A stretch of DNA of 64,000 bases from Neckera pumila (lineage: Eukaryota; Streptophyta; Bryopsida; Hypnales; Neckeraceae). The stretch covers positions 14,063,711 to 14,127,710 of the forward strand of contig OZ018413.1 of assembly GCA_963969595.1 (NCBI GenBank). Reading direction: 5' to 3'. A program made the translations under genes and the position numbers. The notes beneath the pieces were generated by a model. That model was given only the letters and a program-made list of their open reading frames with translations. It had not been told where the DNA came from and did no database searches. Of this stretch, positions 1 through 10,228 are shown piece by piece (the first letter of the stretch is position 1; each line of letters begins with the position of its first letter).

Positions 1-1025
1 AACTAGTTTGGCGTCCCCATAACTAGCTCACAAAGAAAATCTTCACTTCTAACTGTCCAAGGGTGCCGGATGAACCCGATACACCCTAGTTTGAAGAGAT
101 CTTCCTCTAACTCTAAGCGCTCAGCGGAGTTCAATGGAATGACTGGGTACAGGAGCTTGACAGAGGGAATAGTCTTCTACCCCTGCGCCGATGTTTTCGC
201 CATCTTCTTGACCTACAATCCGGTGCAATCGGCACCCTCCTTTCCTTGTCTCCATATCCGGTCTAACTCACCACTCTTTCACTCTTCTAAACACGCGCTC
301 CAAAACTTGCAAGCACACACCTCCTCGAGTGGAAGAAAGAGGGAGAAAAACGAAAGACTCATGCGCTTAAGTACCCGACCAATGACCGACATCCGTTGGT
401 TCGGCCATTTAATGCGCCGCCATTGCAAACGGATCCCTAGTTTTCATAGGCCGGACCCCTAATTCGTAGGTTGCCTGAATCCGGATCCCATTCCGGTTTC
501 CGGATTCCGGCAAAAGTCCATTTCTTACCTATTCTACAAGTTTTTGCAAGCCGGAACTTCCTGACTACCTAGTTTCTACTAAATGTTCCGGTTTGCGGCT
601 TCACTACTACAAATTCTTGAATATTTACGGAATCGATCCTAAACTAATCCGGATTTCTAAATATTATATTGAGTGTTCCCACACCATGCACAAATGCTAG
701 AAATTTGTATCATTTTACCCCAGTAACAAGCTCTATTAAAATTTTGCATAACTTTTCAACGTCAGGGGATGTTGCGGACTCAAAAGGGCCTTGGTACACA
801 ATCTTCACCATACACCAATGACCAAAATCTATAATACTTAACCCAAGTGATTAGGTACACTAAAGAATTTGATACTATTTAGCATTTCAACGGTGACAAA
901 TGTCTCGGGCCTAAGAGGACCTTGGTAGGTGACCTGAGTATGGCACACACTCCAACATTGAAACATTGTATTTGACTGTTGTCCCGGAATGCTCAAATGA
1001 CAATAATGCTGTAGAAACACTTACA
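1..1025. other. Intergenic, no supported gene
   Basis: The open frame at 70-462 has no recognisable domain and no splice context, and I do not accept it as a gene. Bases 476-600 carry several TCCGG-containing stretches. A related run of sequence, including GATTCCGCTAAAATCC and a following AAAGCCGGC, recurs near 4470-4515. The stretch after 838 lies just beyond the transposase relic and may belong to the same old element, but no terminal repeat was found. Confidence 0.5.
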
Positions 1026-2116
1026 AGCTGTATGAACCCGCCCCATTGTCGATATCAAAAATGCCAAAATGAAAGCCACAGTTCCAAATGGCGTAGCCCT
1101 TCTTCCGTAGTGGCACCTGATGACAAACACCCTGCTCTGATGGCTAGGTACCGCTCTTCAGATTGTTCCATCGAAATGGCGTTCTTATATTGCTTGCACA
1201 GTAGACGATGTTGGTCTTGTAAGTCGCTTTGAATGTCCGCTGTTGTGTGCTTCTCCATAGATTGAGTCCAATGAAAAAGACAAGTCCTTTCCTGGTTGGG
1301 CATCGGTTCTGAAATGTCACCAGATCCATAAACAATTTTTACCCCATTCCAATTTGCTTGAGCACTATCCGCTATGAAGCCCTTGAATTGGATCTTTGCT
1401 AAATTATTTTGCTCGAGAATTGAATTCAAGTTTTGCCAAAAGAGAACTTGTGCGCAATCCTCGGATTGCATGTTGCAACATGCAATTGTCATAACGCGAC
1501 AGTAAAGAGAACCGTAGACATGGCACGCCATGGTTGTCCACTTTTTCACACGCTTCAAATGATCAAGCATCAACCAAGCATCCTGAAGCTCCCCACCAAT
1601 TTGCATACGCTTTACTAAATGAACTCCATTTCCTGGCCCTACTTCAGACATTTTAAAAACAAACACCTTATCCACATCCATGCCTTGACCTGAAAATTTA
1701 CTTTCTTGTACAAATGCCCATGTGCTAGACCCCCTCAACTTGGTTATGCTATCAATCACGCCAAATTTCCTTCAATATTTGAAGGAAGTTACCTCATTCC
1801 GTATACTTGGAGAACTCAAGTATTTGCATTTGTCCAATATCGGGACCAGTTTTGCAATGCCCATTGTCTTGGGCTGCTCTCCTTCTGGACACAAAAGTAA
1901 ACCACCTAGGAGTTCCTTTGTAGCCTCCATAACAATGGAGGAATTTGTCGTTGTCAGAGTTCGCTCCAGTTGCTCTCCAATAAGAGTTCGACTTCTCTCT
2001 TGCATGTCTCTGAGTTCACCATCCTTCACCGAGTGCATATGTGTGCCAAGATGAACAAATGCCCTAGTGAACAATTGATTGCTTGACACGTAGTAAACCT
2101 GCACATTACATTGCAA
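1026..2116 (-). pseudogene. MULE-type transposase relic
   Basis: A single minus-strand frame runs from about 2116 to a GTAAGT donor near 1026. It is interrupted by in-frame TGA codons near 1769 and 1053. Visible motifs are GFIADSAQANWN followed by VYGSGD, then ERTCLFHWTQS and KHT. This D-x-A ... C-x-x-H-W arrangement is the second catalytic Asp and the following C/H signature of Mutator-like transposases, and the upstream MQSEDCAQVLFW segment fits the preceding conserved block. Between about 2117 and 2170 the reading frame appears to shift, because a plausible continuation (HLVQHLYARFARRP) lies in another frame. Two stops plus a shift mean it is not functional as it stands. I recognise the family from conserved residues only and could not identify TIRs. 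An unrelated transposase with a similar C/H motif is the alternative. Confidence 0.6.
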
Positions 2117-2338
2117 AATGCAAGTTGGGGCCTCCTTGCAAATCTAGCATACAAGTGTTGAACCAAGTGGATGGGGTTGTCCCACATCAAGAGCAGTTGT
2201 GGACATCCCTTCCCATTCTAATTCGTTCACTTCCTCTGTTCGGTGAACACGAGTAGATATTCACATTCAGAGTTCACACATTGGAGATGACCTAGGCAAA
2301 TTGACTTACAGAGCGATAAACCCATTCAGTTGACTATA

Positions 2339-3115
2339 TTAGTTGTGACTGGCTTTGTCCACACATGGCCATTCTTTTTGCCTTTCCATTCCGGATATCT
2401 GTTTTGCTTGAGATAAAGTGCCACTAGTATCAACTGCAGGCGACTTGAATATGACATTACCATTGAAGGATGGAGGCAACACCGTCACTCTGTAAATTTC
2501 CATACTATTATAATCAAGTTTAGACAAGATGTTCCGGCACCCTTTCAAACCACACAGACCTCTCAAGCAATCAACCACAGATGATGTAGACCCACTAGAA
2601 AGAAAGGGTTCAAGTGTCACTATTGATTTAGTTGAAGTATGGGTAGGTAAAGTTGAAACCAAAGAAGGAGTCACTAAAGGAATGCTTAGTTCTGGAGAAT
2701 TGGCATCCAAATCAGAACTCAAAACTGTTACAATGGTTGAATGTGGTTCAACTTTAATGGGATTCAAGGATGCAGTTTGGAACGAAGACCCCAAGGACCA
2801 AGGGAAAGATTTTGCGTTAATGCAGTTGGACTCAACTACATTAGAGATTCCATATGCCCTATACCTTCCGGGCTTGAGGGTCCACATAATATTCTCTACA
2901 ACTGAAGATGGCAGTTGTCCAACAGTGTAGGTAAGGATTCCAGACTCTAGATCAAGAACGTCTTCGTCGATATGAATAGAATCAGGCTTCAGCTGAAACC
3001 GAAGGCTTAGCCTCATTGCCAAAACGGGGGCAAGACCATCAGCTCCTATTGGGAAAATAATCGGTACACCTTCACCATTTGCTCTCACAACCACCATATC
3101 TGCGAACTGAGCCAT
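2339..3115 (-). CDS. Unrecognised protein, possible exon of a transposon gene
   Basis: An open minus-strand frame of about 258 codons starts at the ATG at 3115, just after a plausible acceptor (ATACGACAG), and ends at TAA at 2339. The longer upstream frame to 3199 reads through that acceptor and is less likely. The N-terminal part (MAQFADMVVVRANGEGVP, then IGADGLAPVLAMRL) looks protein-like. The rest is Ser/Thr/Pro-rich without a motif I know. It sits upstream of, and on the same strand as, the MULE-type relic, so it may be an accessory exon of that element or a separate decayed gene. No function is assigned. Confidence 0.3.
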   Translation of the reverse strand: MAQFADMVVVRANGEGVPIIFPIGADGLAPVLAMRLSLRFQLKPDSIHIDEDVLDLESGILTYTVGQLPSSVVENIMWTLKPGRYRAYGISNVVESNCINAKSFPWSLGSSFQTASLNPIKVEPHSTIVTVLSSDLDANSPELSIPLVTPSLVSTLPTHTSTKSIVTLEPFLSSGSTSSVVDCLRGLCGLKGCRNILSKLDYNSMEIYRVTVLPPSFNGNVIFKSPAVDTSGTLSQAKQISGMERQKEWPCVDKASHN

Positions 3116-3199
3116 CTGTCGTATTACAAATCTGATACGTGCAAAAAGTAGTTGTAGATAATGCAAGGCGGGAATTGACAATATGTAACTATGAGACAA

Positions 3200-5400
3200 C
3201 CAAATCGGAACCTATGTGACGGAACTTTGAGGAATAACATATAACTCAAAACTAAGACAACTTGTTCAAAGGATTCCACCAACTCAACCACTGCAGTCAC
3301 GTCGGGGTTCTTAAGGAATCCATCGTAGTTGCAATATCAGAACTGACTGGTGTTTCCATTTCAAATTTCAATATGCAGCTGCTGCTAGAAGGCCTCACTA
3401 GTCTCGTCATGCATTAATTAACGTTCCCTAAATGACGTAGAAGGTGGTACTATTAGGTCCAAGGTGATTGAGTGATGAAGAATATTGAAAATCATTTTTC
3501 AAGTGACATTGTGTACTATCCTATGTAATATTGTTGGTGATCTGAAAGTACCTGCCAAGTAATTAGATGAAAAGTAGTTTTATCATTATTGGCGGATGCC
3601 ACTAAAAGGTTTGAAGCAACAGTCCATCATTTCAAAAACAGCCACCTCTAGAAGTCTAGGTATGATATTATATACAATAATGTACAGTTCATTTAGAAAT
3701 TGGTTGATTGAGCCATTCAAATAATTATACATAATATATAAATAAAATGACATCACGTCATGAATACAAAATTCCTAGTTAATCCCAGCCATGCATAATT
3801 AATACAAAATTCTTAGTTAATCCTAATCAAGCATTTTAAATTACAATTCAAGAAGAGCACAATTCCATTTTGGTTAATGTCTAAAGCAAATACCGCTGGT
3901 TTTACTAAATATATATTTAAAATCAATATATCTTCGCAATCAAATTTCAACATTCATTAGCAACTGGTTTCAACAAAATTTTATGTAATACCATAGGAAT
4001 TGGCTACAGACATTTACTGATAAGTAGATTTGCGCATTTTTGGAATTGAAAGTTGGTATGCTTCATTGAAATTGAATACAAATTGAGTATTAATTATGCA
4101 AGACAATAAAAGATAATCTTCTTTATATTTTAGGTACAAATATATGAATGGCTCAAATAGCCAATTCCTATATTAATTATAGGGAACTGTACATTGAAGA
4201 TGCCATGAAGAGCAAGTCCATTGCATTAAATGACAACAATGTTGGGGTATATTGGAGACGTTGAAAACCAACTTTAATAGTATGAAGCGTCATTTTACAG
4301 CTTCATAACTCCTACAGGCTTAGACTATGTTTTCACCAAGAAGTGTTCCAAAGGGGCCATTTCTAGTTTAAGTAACAATTTCAAGGGTGTACTGACTAGC
4401 CTTGGGATTTGGCACAACGTCCTTATAAATGTATGTCAGTACTTTTGAAGTATTCAATGTTGAATTTCGGATTCCGCTAAAATCCTATCTTTCATAACTA
4501 TTACAAAGCCGGCTTGGACTATAATTGCTGGGATCCAGGGTTGTTGAGTTTCTACCAGAACTTCTGCTTGTACCAAAACTTCAGATTTATTTCTATTTCA
4601 AACTCTCTACTAGAAACGGTACTTGCTTCCAGTCTTCAATGTCTAATGGTGGACATTCTTTGTTCATTCGGACTCCATTTTATGTCATTGAATTTGAAAC
4701 ATCATTGCTGTAGCCTTCTCAAGAGAGTAACTCTGAAGGCTTAGTCATGTTAATACCATAAATAAGAAACACAAGCTTCTCGGCAATTGCCACCTTTTCC
4801 CCCATTTTAGCAGCTCATCACACTGATGCTACAGGTCAGTCGTCCACAAGTATTTATTATTATGGCATGGTAACTATTATATTGCTCTTTAAGTTTATTA
4901 CAGATGTAGTCACAAAAACTCTCATTTGTTCTTCTGAAACATGTGTGATGACAGTCATGTAAACTAGCATTACAATTGAAGCATGTCATGCATGTTAGAC
5001 AATGTGGTTAAGAAATGTACACTTTTTGGCACAAAGTTTGAAGATTAATCAAGAGAGTATCTGATGACCATAAAAAAATCGTGTACCTTGGGTCCATCCA
5101 ATTTAAATTTGAACTCGATTGGATTGGGGAGTGTTAGACTAAATAAGCTACTAACTTAAAGCTTGACATTGCTCTCTCTAATCCACTTTGTTACACATTT
5201 GCATCCAGATTGGCGTGTTCATATCGGCCAAGATTTTGGAAATCTGTCCACAGAAATGGTTTTGATTGGATCGACAGCATCAAAATACTACTTTGTTTTG
5301 CAGGACAACTCGCTAAAAGCAGCTCCCCAAATAAGCTCCAGGACTTTTCCATAAATGTTGCCGCGCCAAGCTTAGCAGGAATGTCAAGTATAGGAGCTTG
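3200..5400. other. AT-rich intergenic DNA
   Basis: No coding frame here shows domain content or splice structure. The block at about 4320-4460 (a GACTATGTTTTCACCAA stretch, then a degenerate CCAAAG...CCATTT...AGTA run) resembles the start of the tandem unit at 37648. The two therefore belong to one dispersed repeat family. The rest is simple AT-rich sequence. Confidence 0.45.
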
Positions 5401-5639
5401 ACAAACCCTAGTAGTACAGCTGTGCTTCTTCTTGCGCTTTCAGTTGTAGTAGGCTCTTGTGATTATTTGTTTCGATTTTGAAGTGGCGGATAGGATCCCT
5501 ATTTCACAGTTCATTTGAAGCGATCATTCTGACCGAAGTTGGAGATCAACAACAACCATCTATTGCCTTTTCGGGTGAGTTTCTTGTGCCATCATCTAAG
5601 CGGTGAGATTGTGGTGTCTGAGACTAATCGAGGTTCTCT

Positions 5640-6815
5640 CTGAGATGTTGCTGGCATCGTTGGCATTCCTGTCAAATTCTTAACTAGATCCTCTCCATTC
5701 CTTGCTTGCTTATTCTGGTGTTGACCGTAGGCCTACTTGCCGGGGCGGAGTACGCAAGCGTTCAGTTAGTCTTCAAACTGGAGCGTCGGGGATCTCACCT
5801 GCAAACTAGAGCGTTGGAGGCTGCAAACTGGAGTATCGGGGACTGCAAATTAGAGGATGGAGGTTGCAAACTAGAGCGTCGGGGATCTCATCTGCGATCA
5901 GTCTCGGTAAGCTTGCCCGCCACGCAACTTATATAGTTACATTGCACAATGCCGGAGGGCCATGCATCAAACAGATATTGGTTTCTGGATTTTGAAGTGC
6001 GGGACCCTGCAGTAGAGCTCGAGAAGTGTTTTGCGCAAGGGCTGTGCAGCTACAAAGTACCCCTCGATACCAGGTAGTTCCGAGCGGGTGACAGCAAGCT
6101 CATTTTTCAATTTTGCCTACGTGATAGGTTTGCATGTTCCACGTTTCTCCCTCTTCTGCCCTTCCTTCAATTCTAATATCCCTTCAAGAGCCGTTGTGAA
6201 ACTCATCAGTATCTTTATTAGAATCACATCAACGGCTCCGGAGCATTGCGATCGAGTCAACAGCATTTAGTTTGTGCCTTGCATCGACGAATCTTATGAT
6301 ATCCTACATCAATGCAGTAAAGAATGGTATTTTAGACGTTGCATCATCTAAGCTTACATTAGTGATCGCTCCAATCTTGAAGGATTGCCTCCGTAAGTAA
6401 ACTGCTGGGCACTTTTTCAGTCGGTTAAATTGGACAAGGTAGACTCTGAATTCGCTTCTCTTTTGTCAATGCCGTGAAGCTGAGGAGCATTGTTCCAATT
6501 TTTCGCTGAAATCCATGTGTATTCTGAGACTGGTTCGTTACTTTGTGCCACTTGGTGAAGTAATTCAGATTGACAAGTTTCTGCTCAAGTGCCGTGATTT
6601 AGAAGTTTTTGCTCGGTGAAGTATTTCAGTGACAAGTTTCTGCTCAAGGTTGGTTTGTTACTTTGTGCCACCAGATTGGCAAGTTTCTGCTCAAGTGTCC
6701 AGAACTTGTGGCATTCTGATGTTCAAAGGCCTGACAATCGGGACTAATATTGGAAATTTTCAGGTGAGTTTTTTGGCTTGTGGACACCAAGATTGCAAGT
6801 ATAGTAATACACTTG
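5640..6815 (+). repeat. Copy 1 of a divergent duplicated block
   Basis: This block shares ordered segments with 7250-7740: a CATTCCTTGCTTG segment, a hairpin-repeat unit beginning GCGCAAG, a CTTCTGCCCTTCC...CCTTCAAGAGC segment, a TTTATTAGAATCAC segment, and a GACACCAAGATT...TATAGT segment. Copy 1 is longer because it contains extra internal tandem material: imperfect units of about 28 bp around 5765-5895 (GAGCGTCGGGGATCTCA and relatives) and three units ending CAAGTTTCTGCTCAAG at 6570-6700. No gene is supported. Confidence 0.5.
6032..6105 (+). repeat. Hairpin repeat unit 1
   Basis: The unit begins GCGCAAG, then GCAGCTACAAAGTAC, then an imperfect inverted core (TACCCCTCGATACCAGGTAG). It is a member of the family whose best-preserved copies are at 8560-8900. 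In this copy the core palindrome has decayed. Confidence 0.5.
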
Positions 6816-6935
6816 AACATCAGCGATTTAATCAATAATTGAACATCAGTAATCGAACTTGTAATATCGGACTTCACAAAACCGAACATCAGTAATCAAA
6901 CATCAACGATTGAATCAGTGATTAAATAAGAAAAT
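6815..6935 (+). repeat. Short tandem repeats of GAACATCAGTAATC type
   Basis: At least five imperfect copies of GAACATCAGTAATC or close variants lie in this stretch, some written as AAACATCAACGATT. It follows the first duplicated block and is absent from the second. It looks like local slippage rather than a functional array. Confidence 0.5.
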
Positions 6936-7249
6936 TCACACAGAGCCAATCAGTATATATGTATTTTCATCACCTCCATCGTTACCAACCATGTTCTCAC
7001 CGGTTATGTTCTCACCTCCATCGTTACTTAAGATTAGTTCGGCAGACAATTTTAATGATCATGATCAATTGATTAGTTCATGCATGCATGCAAGGACATA
7101 CTTGGATTAAACAATTTCTGTAATGGACATTGTTGCATCTATGGGAACTTGGTGAACTTCATTCAGACCACCTTCTGTCAGGAATCCATCGCATCTGTAG
7201 CTCCGATGACTAAAACCACATCTTCTAATTAATTTCTAGGTCATAGCTT

Positions 7250-7740
7250 GGTACACTCCGTTCCTTGCTTGGTGATGACAGTGGGCTTGCTTGCCTGGGT
7301 GGAGTGCACAGACGGAGGCTAAAAACTTGAGCTTTGTAGGAGTTAAGTTGCGAAGGGAGATGCTATTTGCGCAAGAGCGGTGAAGCTAAATAGTACCTCT
7401 CAGTACCGAAAGGTAGTCCCAGATGGTAGACTGCATGCACATTTTTTGACTTTGTTGCATCTTTAATGTTTGGAAAGATTGATTTCCTGCCTGTGAGGGT
7501 TGAGTCTTCCTTGCTTCTCCTTCTGCTGCCCTTCCTGTCGTTCATATATGCCTTCAAGAGCTATTCATCAATATCTTTTTCAGAATCACGTCAACGAGTC
7601 TGACTAACAATTTTCTGCTCAAGTGCCCACAGCGTCTGGCATCTTCTGTTCAAAGGCCAAACAGAGACTAGTATCAGCAACTTTCTACTAAGCTTTTTTG
7701 CTTACTGACACCAAGATTAAAGGTATAGTGATACCATATC
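7250..7740 (+). repeat. Copy 2 of the divergent duplicated block
   Basis: This is a shorter counterpart of 5640-6815 with the same segment order: CCGTTCCTTGCTTG, a GCGCAAG hairpin unit at 7369, CTTCTGCTGCCCTTCC, GCCTTCAAGAGCT, TTTTTCAGAATCACGTCAACG, then GACACCAAGATT. Similarity is patchy, so the duplication is old. Confidence 0.5.
7369..7445 (+). repeat. Hairpin repeat unit 2
   Basis: The unit begins GCGCAAGAGCGG and has the inverted core TACCTCTCAGTACCGAAAGG at 7393-7414, followed by TAGTCCC and a GCATGCAC end. It occupies the same relative position in duplicated block 2 as the unit at 6032 does in block 1. Confidence 0.55.
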
Positions 7741-8559
7741 TGAAAAATACTTCAGCGATAGAAAATTGGAAGTATAAGAATTGAAGAATCAGAGTCGCTA
7801 TTTCTTCCAATTCCCACTTACTAAGTATATGGTGTTTTTTTTTGTTGTGCCCTCTTGTGCAAATGAGATCATTATTGAATGCAGTCAGAGGAAGTTGAAG
7901 ACTGGATTGTATCTCTTTGTGAGATTCAATAACCACGTCCTTCTTGTTGTCTACTTTTTATGAACTCATTTCATGCAGGCCATGCAATCTTAGGGAATTA
8001 AGAAGTTGACTTTGTCTGTGATGCCATATCCGTAAGCTCCCTACTCTCCAACCAAGTTTTCCTTTTCTTGAGTGCGCCTATGAAAGGATTAACCTATGTA
8101 GAAATGTGAATTTTGCAATGCGTAAGCACCTGTAGATGATTCACTTTAATTTTATCGAAGCTCCCCAAATCCGTTGAGATCAAATTTATACCTTGGGGGG
8201 GAGACAGCCAAGTTCTCTTGTATTGAAACGTGATGGCTTGTCCCTATATGGAAAAGTGAATGCATGTCTTTGTATTTGAATCTTGAAGGCTTGTATTTGT
8301 AATGAAACGTGAACGCTACCTATTTCGTAGGTTTTGAAGAAGGCACATGCTTTTTTGGAATGTGAGAAGTTTTCTTTTCAACTTTGCTTGTTGCATGATG
8401 GGAAACCGATTTCTGCGATCGAAGAAAGGCATGTAGGGTGGGGGAGTCAATGAATCATGAAGAGCCACTCCAAATCCTGGCGGCTAGGTAAATATTGAAA
8501 CGGCGTGCAATTACTTTTGAGGAACTGTCATTTTATTTTCTTGTAGTATATTCTCTTTT

Positions 8560-8900
8560 GCGCAAGGGCGGGGAAGCTTCAATATACCTCTTGGTGCCGA
8601 GAGGTAGTTGGCTGCAGGGACCCTCATGCTCATTCTCAAATTGTTGAGATCGATTTTTTTTTCTTCACTTCTTGTGTTTTCCCTTCTGCGCAAGGAAGGG
8701 GGTGCTACAAAGTACCTCTCGGTACCAAGAGGTAGTCTGCAGCAGGACCCTCATGCTCATAATATGCTTTTTGAGATAGAAATTTTTTTCTTTGCTTGTC
8801 GTGTTTCCTCTTCTGCGCAAGGCAGGGGAAGCTACAAAGTACCTCTCGATACGAAGAGGCAGTCTACAAAAGGGACCCTCATGCTCATATTCACATTACC
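8560..8900 (+). repeat. Three tandem hairpin repeat units, period about 128 bp
   Basis: Units start with GCGCAAG at 8560, 8688 and 8815. Each has the same order: GCGCAAGG, a purine-rich GGGGAAGCT or GGTGCT segment, (A)TACAAAGTACCTCTCGGT, an inverted-core second half (CC-A-AGAGG-TAGTC), then GGACCCTCATGCTCAT. The cores at 8584-8605, 8712-8733 and 8840-8861 can pair as short stems with arms of 9-11 bp. The spacing between units is filled by T-rich sequence. Short open frames through the array are accidental: the period is not a multiple of three and the frames change between units. No promoter or protein can be assigned. Confidence 0.65.
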
Positions 8901-9185
8901 CTATACCACATGAAATCCACATGAATGAAACATAAGGCAAGCAAGGATCTTTTAGTATACTCGGCTACAAAAAACATTACCTCTTAGAGTTTTGCATCGG
9001 CTTCTGTATCCTAAACTGTACAATCCTCGTTGGATTGATTTTAGTCGTCAATTTGCTCTTTGAGGATTTGGAGGCAACATAGTCTGGTTATAATCTAGTT
9101 AGCCGTGTAAATAAATTATCTCAAAATACTCCCACATTGAATTCCAACAAGTGTTACAATGTTTGTCGGGTACCAATACGTGTAG

Positions 9186-9256
9186 GAGTTGTCATCCTCT
9201 AAGGTAACTCTCGAGCCCAAGAGTCAGTCTTTGGGTGTAGACCTTATGCTTCAATG
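9186..9256 (+). repeat. Divergent hairpin repeat unit
   Basis: The stretch GGTAACTCTCGAGCCCAAGAG followed by TCAGTC and CCTTATGCTTCA matches the core and tail of the hairpin family. The GCGCAAG head is missing. Confidence 0.4.
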
Positions 9257-9593
9257 AAACATCTGTTGATGGATTTTTAGAAGCCATGCTGTCCATTTTC
9301 TAATCATATAGGAAGAGAGCAGATTATTTAGGAACATACTTGCTTGAATCCATGTGTCAATAAATGTTGGTGGCGAGAATTACCCAGAGCTGGCTATTGG
9401 GCGCAATTATACTAAGCCAAGGATGTACATTGTTCATGGCTTGGACTTATCCAAAAATAACAGCTTGAAACTACATGATATTATGGGGCTAAGGCACCCT
9501 CGCCCAAAATGGCACCACTTCCCAATCCAAGCATCATTTCATGTATTTTTTGTGATCATTTCATTGTTTAGTAGTATGTGGATCACCAATTTT

Positions 9594-9880
9594 GTGCAAG
9601 AGGTGTTCCTCTTAAATGTCCCTCTCGGGTCCAAGACATTACTTGGAGGTGTCAAGGTCATGCACAAAAACCTATTGCTTAAGCATCATTTCATAAATAT
9701 TTTGTGAGATTGGTCTTGTTGGGATTGTTTCCTAGTATAGGTTTTTGCTCAGTGACCTGGTCTCAATGCTTGTTTTCATATTTTTAATGTGGAATTATAT
9801 GCAAGAGGTGTGTCTGTTAAATGTCCCTCTCAGGGTTGAGACAGTACTTGGAGGTGTTGTACTTATGCTTACAATTTATA
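9594..9880 (+). repeat. Two divergent hairpin repeat units
   Basis: Units at about 9594 and 9802 both read TGCAAGAGGTGT, then TTAAATGTCCCTCTC, then a degenerate GGG-CC-AGAC core half, then ACTTGGAGGTGT. They are closer to each other than to the 8.6-kb units. They lie just upstream of the methyltransferase-like relic. Confidence 0.45.
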
Positions 9881-10228
9881 TGATTTTAACTCTTGTTGGT
9901 ATTTTGTATGTTTTGAAATGCTTTCAGGATCCGGTTGGACCCGAGAGGCTTCATTCCATTGGTTTGACCAGGTACTTAGTCTCCTAAATACAATTGTTCA
10001 TGAAATATCCTGCATTTAATCTAATACTTACCTGACTATTATTAGTTTCTACTATGGTCTCCTTATGCTTGGATTGGGAAGGGGTTTTGATATGTTTGAT
10101 CTATATATTTATGTTACTACTTTGTTTTGTTTTTTAGATGTCCATCTTGTTTGATCTTCTATGGCCAAATAGTATGGAAAACCAGATTGCAATTTATTGT
10201 GCTCTCTCAATTATTATGGTGATGTAGG

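Noticed and set aside
70..462. 130-codon frame at the left edge
   Set aside because: Low-complexity composition, no homology I recognise, no splice or promoter context.
9354..9987. Two open frames with a shared VQEV-LLNVPL / LLGGV pattern that could be a protein repeat
   Set aside because: The similarity comes from the underlying hairpin DNA repeat, which is read in different frames in other copies.
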